A DNA stretch of 64,000 bases from an uncultured Collinsella sp. (GTDB lineage: Bacteria > Actinomycetota > Coriobacteriia > Coriobacteriales > Coriobacteriaceae). Each line of letters begins with the position of its first letter. Position 1 is the stretch's first letter. The DNA is taken from positions 62,001-126,000 of the forward strand of contig CAUAAZ010000002.1 of NCBI GenBank assembly GCA_958427145.1, given 5' to 3'. The notes under the pieces are model-generated. The model saw only the letters and a program-made list of their open reading frames with translations. It searched no databases and was not told where the DNA came from. Below, piece by piece: positions 32,070 to 39,597 of this stretch. Made by a program: the position numbers and the translations under genes.

Positions 32070-33589
32070 TGGTCCCTTCTTCCCTGGTACATCGCCGCCT
32101 CGAGCACGTGGTCCTGCGTCACCTGCTCGCTCTCGGCGACATCTGCGATCGTGCGCGCAATGCGAACAAGGCGCACGATGCCACGCCCTGTGAGATGCGT
32201 GCGCTTCGACAGGCCGAGCACACACTTCTCCGCCGCATCATCGAGCTCAAAGGTCGAAACGACGCCGTCAATGGACCGTGTCTCGTCATCCTCGGCCTCG
32301 GCATCCGCATCGTCCATGCGGGATTCGCGCCAAGCGCGAAAGGCGCGACCGCGCACAACGTAGTCACGTAACTCGGCCGACGACATGCCCTCCGCACCCT
32401 CGATAATCACTTGAGGGTCGGGACGGGTCACATCGATCATCATGTCGATACGGTCGGCCAAAGGACCGCGCAGTTTAGACCGATAGCGCTCGACCATCGC
32501 CGCCGAGCAGCGACACGGCACCTCGCGATCGCCCAAAAAGCCGCAGGGGCAGGGATTGCTCGCAGCCAGCAGCTGAAAGCGCGACGGGAAGGTAAAAGCC
32601 CCGTCGACGCGTACGATCCTCACGTAGCCGCGCTCGATGGGCTGACGCAGCGTCTGCAGCACGCCAGTGGGAAACTCGGCAAGCTCGTCCAAAAAGAGCA
32701 CGCCGCCATGAGCAAGGCTGATCTCACCCGGGTGCACCGGGCGCCCGCCGCCGATAAGGCCTGCGGTCGAAATACTGTGATGGGGACTGCGGAAGGGCCG
32801 GTGCCCCGCCAACAAGCCATCAATGTTCTCGCCCAAAACCGAATGGATGCACAGCGCCTCCTGTTGATCCTCAACGGAAAGCTCGGGCAGGATGCCGGTC
32901 ATACGACGCGCGAGCATCGTCTTGCCCGATCCCGGGGACCCGATCATGAGCAAGCCGAGTTCTCCTGCCGCCGCAAGCGCCATGCCGCGCTTGGCGACCT
33001 CCTGCCCCAGTACGTCGGCATAGTCGAGCTCGGGCTCAAAGGTCGCCTCGACGCCCTCGGAATCCAAGTAGTGCCGCGCGGCATCGCCCATGCCATGGGC
33101 AAGCTGAGACAAATGATCGATGAATCCACAATCCACGCCCGCGAGTGGCACATGCTGGTCTGACCTGCCGGCGATAAAAGACAGCCCCATGTCGCGAGCC
33201 AGCAGCTGAAACGCCACCTCGCCCTTGACGGGAAGCACCGTACCGTCCAAGCCGAGCTCGCCGGCGATAAGGCAGCAATCGAGGTTGTCACGGGGAATCT
33301 GCCCATCGGCCGCTAGAACCGCGATGGCGATGGGCAGATCAAAGCCGCTACCGGTCTTGCGAATATCGCCGGGCGCCAGGTTGACAGTAATGCCCGAGCG
33401 TGGGATCTCGAACCCGGCGGAGCGCATCGCGCAGCGAATACGACCGCGTGACTCCATCACCTCCATACTCGGAATACCGAGCATCTGAATGCCCGGAACG
33501 CCACCGGCAAGCGAGACCTCGACCGTGACGGGAATCGCCTCGACGCCGCGGATGCAGGCCGCGTGAACGGCAAACGTCTCGAACGCCAT
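32066..33589 (-). CDS. comM: YifB/ComM-family Mg-chelatase-like AAA+ ATPase
   Basis: ComM is a hexameric helicase that promotes branch migration during integration of transformed DNA. The 507-residue protein has the N-terminal Lon-protease-like fold, the Walker A motif GSPGSGKT (217-224), Walker B GGVLFLDELAEF, a zinc-like cysteine group NPCPCGFLGDREVPCRC, and the C-terminal Mg-chelatase domain. ATG 33589 overlaps the yraN stop by one base. It lies between yraN and dprA, a common order in transformable and many other bacteria. Confidence 0.94.
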   Translation of the reverse strand: MAFETFAVHAACIRGVEAIPVTVEVSLAGGVPGIQMLGIPSMEVMESRGRIRCAMRSAGFEIPRSGITVNLAPGDIRKTGSGFDLPIAIAVLAADGQIPRDNLDCCLIAGELGLDGTVLPVKGEVAFQLLARDMGLSFIAGRSDQHVPLAGVDCGFIDHLSQLAHGMGDAARHYLDSEGVEATFEPELDYADVLGQEVAKRGMALAAAGELGLLMIGSPGSGKTMLARRMTGILPELSVEDQQEALCIHSVLGENIDGLLAGHRPFRSPHHSISTAGLIGGGRPVHPGEISLAHGGVLFLDELAEFPTGVLQTLRQPIERGYVRIVRVDGAFTFPSRFQLLAASNPCPCGFLGDREVPCRCSAAMVERYRSKLRGPLADRIDMMIDVTRPDPQVIIEGAEGMSSAELRDYVVRGRAFRAWRESRMDDADAEAEDDETRSIDGVVSTFELDDAAEKCVLGLSKRTHLTGRGIVRLVRIARTIADVAESEQVTQDHVLEAAMYQGRRDQ

Positions 33590-34074
33590 CACGACACCTG
33601 CCAATCGAACGCGTTGTACTGGTGCTCGATCTCGGCGATATGCCCGCCGCGGATGGTGACACCCACGGCATCGAAGCGAATCGCCTTGAGCGGATAGTGC
33701 TCCATGAGATAGCAACTTGCGATGCGGCGGTAGCGGCGTTGCTTTTGGGCGTCCACGGCCTCCTCCGGAAAGACCCTCGTGCTGCAATCCAGTGCAACGC
33801 GTCTGGTCTTGACCTCGGCCATTACCACGACATCGTCGAGCTCATCGAGCAGCACCAGATCGGCCTCGCCCTCGGTGCAACGATAGCCCTGCTCCAGCAA
33901 GGTGTAGCCGCGCTCGTTAAAGTAGTCGATGGTGATCAGCTCGCCCAGCATGCCCAGCTCGCGGGGACTGAGTCCCTTGATAAACTCGGGCGTCATCGCC
34001 CCGGAGTCGAGCTCGCCGTTTTCCCAACGCTCCTTGAGCTGCTGCGTCTTGCTCTTTTTGCTTGCGGCACTCAT
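33589..34074 (-). CDS. yraN: YraN/UPF0102-family nuclease-like protein
   Basis: This family has a restriction-endonuclease-like fold and unknown cellular role. The 161-residue protein has an N-terminal extension of about 45 residues (SAASKKSKTQQLKERWENG), then the family core GMLGELITIDYFNERGYTLLEQGYRCTEGEADLVLLDE with the catalytic-type E-x-D-L and VVMAEVKTRR (E-x-K) motifs. ATG 34074 has AAGGAG. It is the first gene of yraN-comM-dprA-trmFO-xer, 72 bp downstream of the candidate competence box, which suggests a link to DNA uptake. Confidence 0.88.
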   Translation of the reverse strand: MSAASKKSKTQQLKERWENGELDSGAMTPEFIKGLSPRELGMLGELITIDYFNERGYTLLEQGYRCTEGEADLVLLDELDDVVVMAEVKTRRVALDCSTRVFPEEAVDAQKQRRYRRIASCYLMEHYPLKAIRFDAVGVTIRGGHIAEIEHQYNAFDWQVS

Positions 34075-34145
34075 GGGGTCTCCTTTCCCGCACACTGCAT
34101 TGCCCCGATGATGAGGGCACCTTTCATGCGGGTAAGTACTGGAAG

Positions 34146-34165
34146 CAAACCAAAAGCTGACCAAA
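34146..34165 (-). promoter_or_regulatory. candidate competence box upstream of yraN-comM-dprA
   Basis: The plus strand reads CAAACCAAAAGCTGACCAAA, 18/20 identical to 4681-4700 upstream of comEA. It lies just after the rnhB terminator, in a position to control the second competence operon independently. Confidence 0.55.
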
Positions 34166-34172
34166 TGCCGTC

Positions 34173-34214
34173 AAAAAACGGGCCGTACGCAACAATGGTG
34201 TTGCACACGGCCCG
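34173..34214 (-). terminator. intrinsic terminator of rplS-rnhB
   Basis: A 15-base arm (34179-34193) pairs with 34200-34214 with one mismatch, followed on the minus strand by six T residues. It ends transcription from rnhB before the yraN operon. Confidence 0.9.
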
Positions 34215-34263
34215 CTACCAGCTGGTTTACAAAACTCCAGAAGTCCCTGTCTCCACAATTGAC

Positions 34264-35052
34264 CTAGAAAAGGCGCTCAGTCTGCAGAAAGTTTCCGCAA
34301 AAGCTCACGCGGTGCAACGGACAAAGTCCATGTTTGCGAATGGCCTCGATGTGCTCGGGGCTCGCATAGCCCTTCGACTCGGCCAGATGGTACTCGGGGT
34401 ACTCGGCGTCGTACTCGACCATCATCTCGTCACGCGTGACCTTGGCCATGATGGACGCCGCAGCGATGCAGGCGATCTTGGCATCGCCCTTCACCACATC
34501 GCGCTCGTTAGGAACGGCGCCCAAGGGGCTGCCATCCATGAGGACGCAGTCGGGTTCAAGCCCCGTATCGGCCACGGCGCCCGCAACGGCGGTACGGATA
34601 GCACGGGCCATGCCCATCTCATCGATATCCTTAGGCGCGATATGGCAAAAACCGATCGCCGTCGCCACCTCGGCAATCTTCACTGAGAGCAACTCGCGGC
34701 GCGCCGGCGTGAGCTTTTTGGAATCGTTGATGCCCCAGACGCGCGGCTCCATAGGAAGGCAGACAGCGCATACCGTCAAAGGACCGGCCACCGATCCGCG
34801 ACCCACCTCGTCGACACCAACGACCACCCCATCGCCGCCAAGCTCATGCATAAGCTCGTACATGTCATTGACGCGCTCGCGCTCGGCAAGTTCCTTGGCA
34901 TGGCGCTTAAGAGCACGCTCGCAAGCCTTGATCACCTGCTGGCGCGGGTCCTCGCGATAATGCTCCACGAGGGCGGGGATCTCCTCAAACGTTGCGCTCG
35001 CCAGCTCTCCGGCAACCTGCGATGCCGAAACCGAGCTCGTCATATTGGCCAT
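34264..35052 (-). CDS. rnhB: ribonuclease HII
   Basis: RNase HII removes ribonucleotides from DNA and RNA from RNA-DNA hybrids. The 262-residue protein has an N-terminal helical extension, then the catalytic Asp-Glu in VVGVDEVGRGSVAGPLTV, GINDSKKLTPARRELL, VLMDGSPLG and KVTRDEMM. All four acidic ligands seem present. The ATG at 35052 follows GGAGGG. It lies between rplS and yraN with terminators on both sides. Confidence 0.95.
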   Translation of the reverse strand: MANMTSSVSASQVAGELASATFEEIPALVEHYREDPRQQVIKACERALKRHAKELAERERVNDMYELMHELGGDGVVVGVDEVGRGSVAGPLTVCAVCLPMEPRVWGINDSKKLTPARRELLSVKIAEVATAIGFCHIAPKDIDEMGMARAIRTAVAGAVADTGLEPDCVLMDGSPLGAVPNERDVVKGDAKIACIAAASIMAKVTRDEMMVEYDAEYPEYHLAESKGYASPEHIEAIRKHGLCPLHRVSFCGNFLQTERLF

Positions 35053-35081
35053 ACCAGGCCCTCCTTGCATGCAAATCAGAT

Positions 35082-35110
35082 AAAAAGAAGGGCCACCCGA
35101 AGGTGACCCT
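35082..35110 (-). terminator. intrinsic terminator of rplS
   Basis: A 9-bp stem (AGGGTCACC / GGTGGCCCT, one G-T pair) closed by a TTCG tetraloop on the minus strand is followed by a T-rich run (TCTTTTT). Confidence 0.88.
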
Positions 35111-35145
35111 TGTGTCCAAACGAGTGGACAGACGCTGCGATCTTC

Positions 35146-35487
35146 TTAGCGCTTCTCGGGGATGCGAGCAGCCTTGCCCACCTTGTCGCGGAGGTAGTAC
35201 AGCTTGGCGCGACGGACGCGACCATGACGAACGACCTCGAGCTTGGCGATCTTGGGGCTGTGAAGCGGGAAGGTACGCTCAACACCGACACCGAAGGACA
35301 TCTTGCGGACGGTGAAGGTCTCGCGGGCACCGGCGCCGGCCATGCGGATGACGTCGCCCTGGAAGACCTGGATGCGCTCGCGGTCGCCTTCCTTAATGCG
35401 GTAGTGAACCTTGACGTTGTCGGCGACGCGAACCTGAGGAATGTCCTCGCGGATCTGCTGACGCTCGATTGCGCGGATGTAATCCAT
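35146..35487 (-). CDS. rplS: 50S ribosomal protein L19
   Basis: L19 lies at the 30S-50S interface. The 113-residue protein has FQGDVIRMAGAGARETFTVRKMSFGVGVERTFPLHSPKIAKLEVVRHGRVRRAKLYYLRDKVGKAARI, the conserved L19 core, with a normal length. The ATG at 35487 has AAGGAA; TTG 35493 is too close to it. Unlike in many bacteria it is separated from rpsP-rimM-trmD by about 8 kb. It has its own promoter and a hairpin leader. Confidence 0.96.
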   Translation of the reverse strand: MDYIRAIERQQIREDIPQVRVADNVKVHYRIKEGDRERIQVFQGDVIRMAGAGARETFTVRKMSFGVGVERTFPLHSPKIAKLEVVRHGRVRRAKLYYLRDKVGKAARIPEKR

Positions 35488-35511
35488 GTGCAATTCCTTA
35501 CTCTTCTAGAG

Positions 35512-35535
35512 GTGCCGTACCACCTTGGCCGGCAC
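35512..35535 (-). promoter_or_regulatory. hairpin in the rplS leader
   Basis: GTGCCG and CGGCAC arms flank a 12-nt loop in the short 5' leader of rplS, just before the ribosome binding site. It may be a feedback site for L19, but it does not clearly match a known L19 leader motif. Confidence 0.4.
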
Positions 35536-35556
35536 GTAGTTGAACAAACGTATTCG

Positions 35557-35584
35557 AGTATACACGCGCGGGTTTCTGCTGCAA
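35557..35584 (-). promoter_or_regulatory. promoter of rplS
   Basis: The minus strand reads TTGCAG, a 16-bp spacer and TATACT, about 70-95 bp upstream of the rplS start. Confidence 0.65.
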
Positions 35585-35696
35585 GAACAATTTTTTACGC
35601 AGACAAAAAGACAAAACCCGCACATGATAACCGCCCGCCTCACGAATGAGACGGGCGGCATGAAGGGGGCTAAGCTAGGCGTCTAAACCCAAAACG

Positions 35697-38447
35697 TTAG
35701 GCGGAACGCTTGGCCTCGAGCTTGGCTTGAGCGGCAGCCAGGCGTGCGAGGGGCACGCGGTAGGGCGAGCAGGACACGTAGTCCACGTCGGCCACGTTAA
35801 ACAGGCCCTTGATGGACTTGGGGTCGCCGCCGTGCTCGCCGCACACGCCAAAGTGCATGTCGGGGTTGGTGGCGCGGCCCTTCTCGACAGCCATGCGCAC
35901 CAGTTCGAGTACTGCCGTGTCGATGGTCTCGAAGGGATTGTCCTTCAAGATCTTCTTGTGCATGTACAGCGGGATGAACTTGGCCTCGGCATCGTCGCGG
36001 GAGAAGCCGAAGGTCGTCTGGGTGAGGTCGTTGGTGCCAAAGCAGAAGAAGTCTGCGTGATGGGCGATCTCGTCAGCGACCATGCAGGCGCGCGGCAGCT
36101 CGAGCATCGTGCCCACGGGAATATTGAACTCGACGCCCTCCTCGGCGGAAACCTCAGCGATTACGCGCTCGATAACCTCGCGGGTCTGGACATGCTCGGC
36201 CGTGATGGAGACGAGCGGAACCATGATCTCGGGACGCGGATCGACGCCCTCCTTGATGAGGCGAGCGGCAGCCGTGGCGACGGCGCGGACCTGCATGAGC
36301 GGCAGATCGCTAAAGACGACGGACAGGCGCACGCCGCGTAGGCCGAGCATCGGGTTGGACTCGACCATGCCGTCGATACGACGCAGGCGGGCGCGCAGGA
36401 CGGCAAGCTCTTCCTCGCTGGCGCCGGCAGCTTCCTTCTTGGTGATGGCGACCTCGAGGTCGCGAGGATTATCCAGGAACTCATGAAGCGGCGGATCGAG
36501 CAGGCGGACGACCACATCGCGACCGGACATGGTCTTGAACATCGCCAGGAAGTCCTCGGTCTGAACCTTGAGCAGGTCGGCCAGGGCCTGCTGCTTCACG
36601 GCCTCATCGTCAGAAAGGATAAAGCTCTGGATGATGTTCTTGCGATCGCCCAGGAACATGTGCTCGGTGCGGCACAGGCCAATAGCCTCGGCGCCAAACT
36701 CGAGTGCGAGTGCAGCATCCTCGGGGTTGTCGGCGTTGACGCGCACATGGTTGGCATGGCCGCTGGTCTCGTCCAAACGGATTTCGTCGGCCCAGGACAG
36801 GATGGTGTCCAGGTCGCCGGTGAGCTCGGCCGAGACCAGATCAACGGCGCCGTCGACGACGATACCCTGGGTACCGTCGATGGAGATAACGTCGCCCTCG
36901 TACAGCACGCGGTCACTGCCCTCGATGCGCACGACCTTCTCGGCGGCGTCGATATGGAAGCGCTCAACGCCGCAGACGCAGGGCGTACCCATGCCGCGGG
37001 CGATAACGGCGGCATGGCTCGTCTTGCCACCGTGGCTGGTCAGAATGCCCTCGGCGGCGACCATGCCCTTCAGGTCGTCGGGGTTGGTCTCCCAACGAAC
37101 CAGAATGACCTTGTGGCCCTCGTTGGCGCGCGCGACGGCGTCGTCGCTCGAGAACACGACCTCGCCCACGGCGGCACCGGGGCTGGCATTAAGACCGCTG
37201 GCGAGAGCCTCGTACTTCTTGGAGGCGTCGAACTGTGGGTGCAGGAGCTGGTCGAGCTGCGCGGGATCGATGCGGCTCACAGCCTCATCGCGGGTGATCA
37301 GACCCTCCTCGACCATCTCGATGGCGATGCGCAGGGCGGCGGTGGCAGTTCGCTTGCCCACGCGGGTCTGGAGCATCCAGAGCTTGCCCTGCTCGATGGT
37401 GAACTCAATGTCGCACATGTCGCGATAGTGATCCTCGAGCGTCAGGAAGACGCGCTCGAGCTCCTCGCCCGCGGACTCAAGGCCCGGGGTGGTCTTGAGG
37501 TCGGCGATGGGCTCGGTGTTGCGGATACCGGCGACGACGTCCTCGCCTTGGGCATTAACCAAAAAGTCACCGTAGAACTCCTTGGTGCCGTCGGCCGGAT
37601 TGCGCGTGAAGGCAACGCCGGTCGCAGATGTCTCGCCCTTGTTGCCAAAGGCCATGGCCTGCACGTTGACGGCGGTGCCGAGTTCGTCGGAAATGCCATG
37701 CCGCTTGCGGTAGATGCAGGCGCGCTCGTTCATCCAGCTGCCAAAGACGGCCTGGATGGCAAAGCGTAGCTGAAGCTCCGGGTCGTGCGGGAAGACGGGC
37801 TTGCCGTCAGCGACCTCGAGCTCGGGATACAGGGCGGCATCGACGTTCTCGGAGAAGATGCCCTTAAAGGTCTCGACGAGTTCCTGCAGGTCCTCGGCCG
37901 AAAGCTCGGAATCGACGCGAACGCCGGCGACCAGACGGGCCTGGGTCAGGGCGTTCTCGAACAGGTCTGCGTCAACACCCATAACGACGTTGGAGAACAT
38001 CTGGATAAAGCGTCGGTAGCTATCCCAGGCAAAACGCGGATTTTGCGTCTGGGCGATGAGACCCTGAACGGAATCGTCGTTGAGGCCCAGGTTGAGGACC
38101 GTGTCCATCATGCCGGGCATGGAGAACGGAGCGCCCGAACGAACCGACACGAGCAGCGGATCGGAGGCGTCGCCGAGCTTCTTGCCACAGCGGGCCTCGA
38201 GGTCCGCCTCGGCAGCAACGATCTCATCGAGTGCGCCCTCGGGCCACACGTTGCCGGCACCGGAGTACTCGACGCAAGTCTGGCAGGTAATGGTAAAGCC
38301 ACCGGGAACCGGCAGGCCGATGCGGCTCATCTCGGCAAGGTTTGCGCCCTTGCCGCCAAGCACGAAGTTCATGGACTTGTCGCCCTCAGTGACACAGGTG
38401 CCCTGGGCGTCGGTTCCAAAACGGTAAACCCTCTTGCAATCGCTCAC
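35697..38447 (-). CDS. ppdK: pyruvate, phosphate dikinase
   Basis: PPDK interconverts pyruvate, ATP and Pi with PEP, AMP and PPi; in anaerobes it often works in glycolysis or PEP supply. The 916-residue protein has the ATP-grasp region at the N-terminus, the phosphohistidine domain with LTSHGGKTSHAAVIARGMG (catalytic His478, regulatory Thr476) and a C-terminal PEP-binding barrel with GTNDLTQTTFGFSRDD and the conserved cysteine in FGVCGEHGGDP. The start is GTG at 38447 behind GGAAGGGGAAG. Its regulator gene lies immediately upstream, and three GGTAAA repeats lie upstream of the promoter. Confidence 0.97.
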   Translation of the reverse strand: MSDCKRVYRFGTDAQGTCVTEGDKSMNFVLGGKGANLAEMSRIGLPVPGGFTITCQTCVEYSGAGNVWPEGALDEIVAAEADLEARCGKKLGDASDPLLVSVRSGAPFSMPGMMDTVLNLGLNDDSVQGLIAQTQNPRFAWDSYRRFIQMFSNVVMGVDADLFENALTQARLVAGVRVDSELSAEDLQELVETFKGIFSENVDAALYPELEVADGKPVFPHDPELQLRFAIQAVFGSWMNERACIYRKRHGISDELGTAVNVQAMAFGNKGETSATGVAFTRNPADGTKEFYGDFLVNAQGEDVVAGIRNTEPIADLKTTPGLESAGEELERVFLTLEDHYRDMCDIEFTIEQGKLWMLQTRVGKRTATAALRIAIEMVEEGLITRDEAVSRIDPAQLDQLLHPQFDASKKYEALASGLNASPGAAVGEVVFSSDDAVARANEGHKVILVRWETNPDDLKGMVAAEGILTSHGGKTSHAAVIARGMGTPCVCGVERFHIDAAEKVVRIEGSDRVLYEGDVISIDGTQGIVVDGAVDLVSAELTGDLDTILSWADEIRLDETSGHANHVRVNADNPEDAALALEFGAEAIGLCRTEHMFLGDRKNIIQSFILSDDEAVKQQALADLLKVQTEDFLAMFKTMSGRDVVVRLLDPPLHEFLDNPRDLEVAITKKEAAGASEEELAVLRARLRRIDGMVESNPMLGLRGVRLSVVFSDLPLMQVRAVATAAARLIKEGVDPRPEIMVPLVSITAEHVQTREVIERVIAEVSAEEGVEFNIPVGTMLELPRACMVADEIAHHADFFCFGTNDLTQTTFGFSRDDAEAKFIPLYMHKKILKDNPFETIDTAVLELVRMAVEKGRATNPDMHFGVCGEHGGDPKSIKGLFNVADVDYVSCSPYRVPLARLAAAQAKLEAKRSA

Positions 38448-38522
38448 GATACTTCCCCTTCCATGCACTTACGCGCACGACCGTGGTAACGAATCGACCC
38501 GCCAGATGTGGGCCGTGAGGGA

Positions 38523-38551
38523 ACTATACGGCGGGTTTTGAGCGGGCTTAA
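38523..38551 (-). promoter_or_regulatory. promoter of ppdK
   Basis: The minus strand reads TTAAGC, a 17-bp spacer and TATAGT. The -10 is good, the -35 weak. It would give a leader of about 70 nt. Confidence 0.55.
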
Positions 38552-38569
38552 GCAGAGGATGCGCGGTTT

Positions 38570-38608
38570 GGTAAACGTGCTAAAACTGGCGGTAAACGGT
38601 AGGTAAAG
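38570..38608 (+). repeat. three GGTAAA direct repeats upstream of ppdK
   Basis: GGTAAAC at 38570 and 38591 and GGTAAAG at 38602 lie upstream of the ppdK -35, 21 and 11 bp apart (near two and one helical turns). They resemble activator half-sites, which would suit the weak -35. The regulator is unknown. Confidence 0.4.
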
Positions 38609-38696
38609 GTGGTTACCTTATGAAGATACCACTGTAAGAAAGTGCAGGTCAGATGCGATATTTTTGCTAAATCGCTTTATCAAAATGCTGCTACTA

Positions 38697-39563
38697 TTAG
38701 GCTCGACGGGCGGCGCGGCGGGCACGGACTTCTTGGATTTCCTCCAAGTGGCTGATGATCTCGGCAGCGCTCTCCTCGATGGCCTTGCCGTCGGTACGCA
38801 CCACAAAGCAGCCTAGCCGCTTCATGAGGGAACGGGCTTCCTCGAGCTCGCTGCGAACGCTCTCGGGCTCGGCATAGGAGCCTGCGACGGCGCGGGCGTA
38901 GTCATCGCCCAAGCGGCTATCGCGAATCCCGGAGATCACATCGACAGTCGAAATCAGTCCGAACAACCGCATCGGGTCGACCTCGTAAATTGACTTCGGC
39001 GGCTCCATGCCATGGGCCAAAGGAACATTGGCAACCTTGTAACCCTGATAGGCCAAATACATCGAAAGGGGCGTCTTGGACGTACGCGACACACCCAGCA
39101 GCACGATATCGGCACCCGACAGATCGTCGCAACCGCGCCCGTCGTCGTGCTCAACAAAATACTCCATGGCCTCGATGCGATGGAAATAGCGGTCATCGGT
39201 CTTGTGAATCACGCCTGCAACGCCCTTGGGCGACGCACCGATGAGCGACGACAACACGGCAAGTGTCGGGCCGATCAAGTCGACCGAGCGGATATGCAGC
39301 ATACCCAGGTAATCGAGCACACGGGCGCGCAGCGCCGGGTCGACAATGGTGTGGAACACGGCAATATCGCGATGGTCCGCATCGACTCGCGGACCCACAA
39401 ACGACTTAACCTGCTCCACCGAGGTCACCTTGGGCAGGCGCAAAAGATGAAAAGCCCCTTCATCAAATTGCCCGGACGCCGCAAGCACCACCTCACAAGC
39501 GGTATCGCCGAGAGAGTCGGAGATAACGATAACGGTGGGACGAGCGGTGACCGGGCAATCCAT
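38697..39563 (-). CDS. PPDK regulatory protein (bifunctional kinase / pyrophosphorylase, DUF299)
   Basis: This family inactivates PPDK (or PEP synthase) by ADP-dependent phosphorylation of a threonine next to the catalytic histidine and reverses this with phosphate. The 288-residue protein has the signature VISDSLGDTACEVVLAASGQF and a P-loop GVSRTSKTPLS at 157-167. Gene neighbourhood with ppdK, whose Thr476 is conserved, supports PPDK as the target. The ATG start is at 39563. Intergenic distance to ppdK is 249 bp with a separate promoter. Confidence 0.93.
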   Translation of the reverse strand: MDCPVTARPTVIVISDSLGDTACEVVLAASGQFDEGAFHLLRLPKVTSVEQVKSFVGPRVDADHRDIAVFHTIVDPALRARVLDYLGMLHIRSVDLIGPTLAVLSSLIGASPKGVAGVIHKTDDRYFHRIEAMEYFVEHDDGRGCDDLSGADIVLLGVSRTSKTPLSMYLAYQGYKVANVPLAHGMEPPKSIYEVDPMRLFGLISTVDVISGIRDSRLGDDYARAVAGSYAEPESVRSELEEARSLMKRLGCFVVRTDGKAIEESAAEIISHLEEIQEVRARRAARRA

Positions 39564-39597
39564 GCGGGGCTCCTTTTGCGCTTACGCGCAGGCTGGC

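Noticed and set aside
32070..32225. A longer dprA starting at 32225
   Set aside because: The extra 52 residues overlap comM and are Arg/His-rich shadow sequence; the ATGA overlap start at 32069 fits the operon style.
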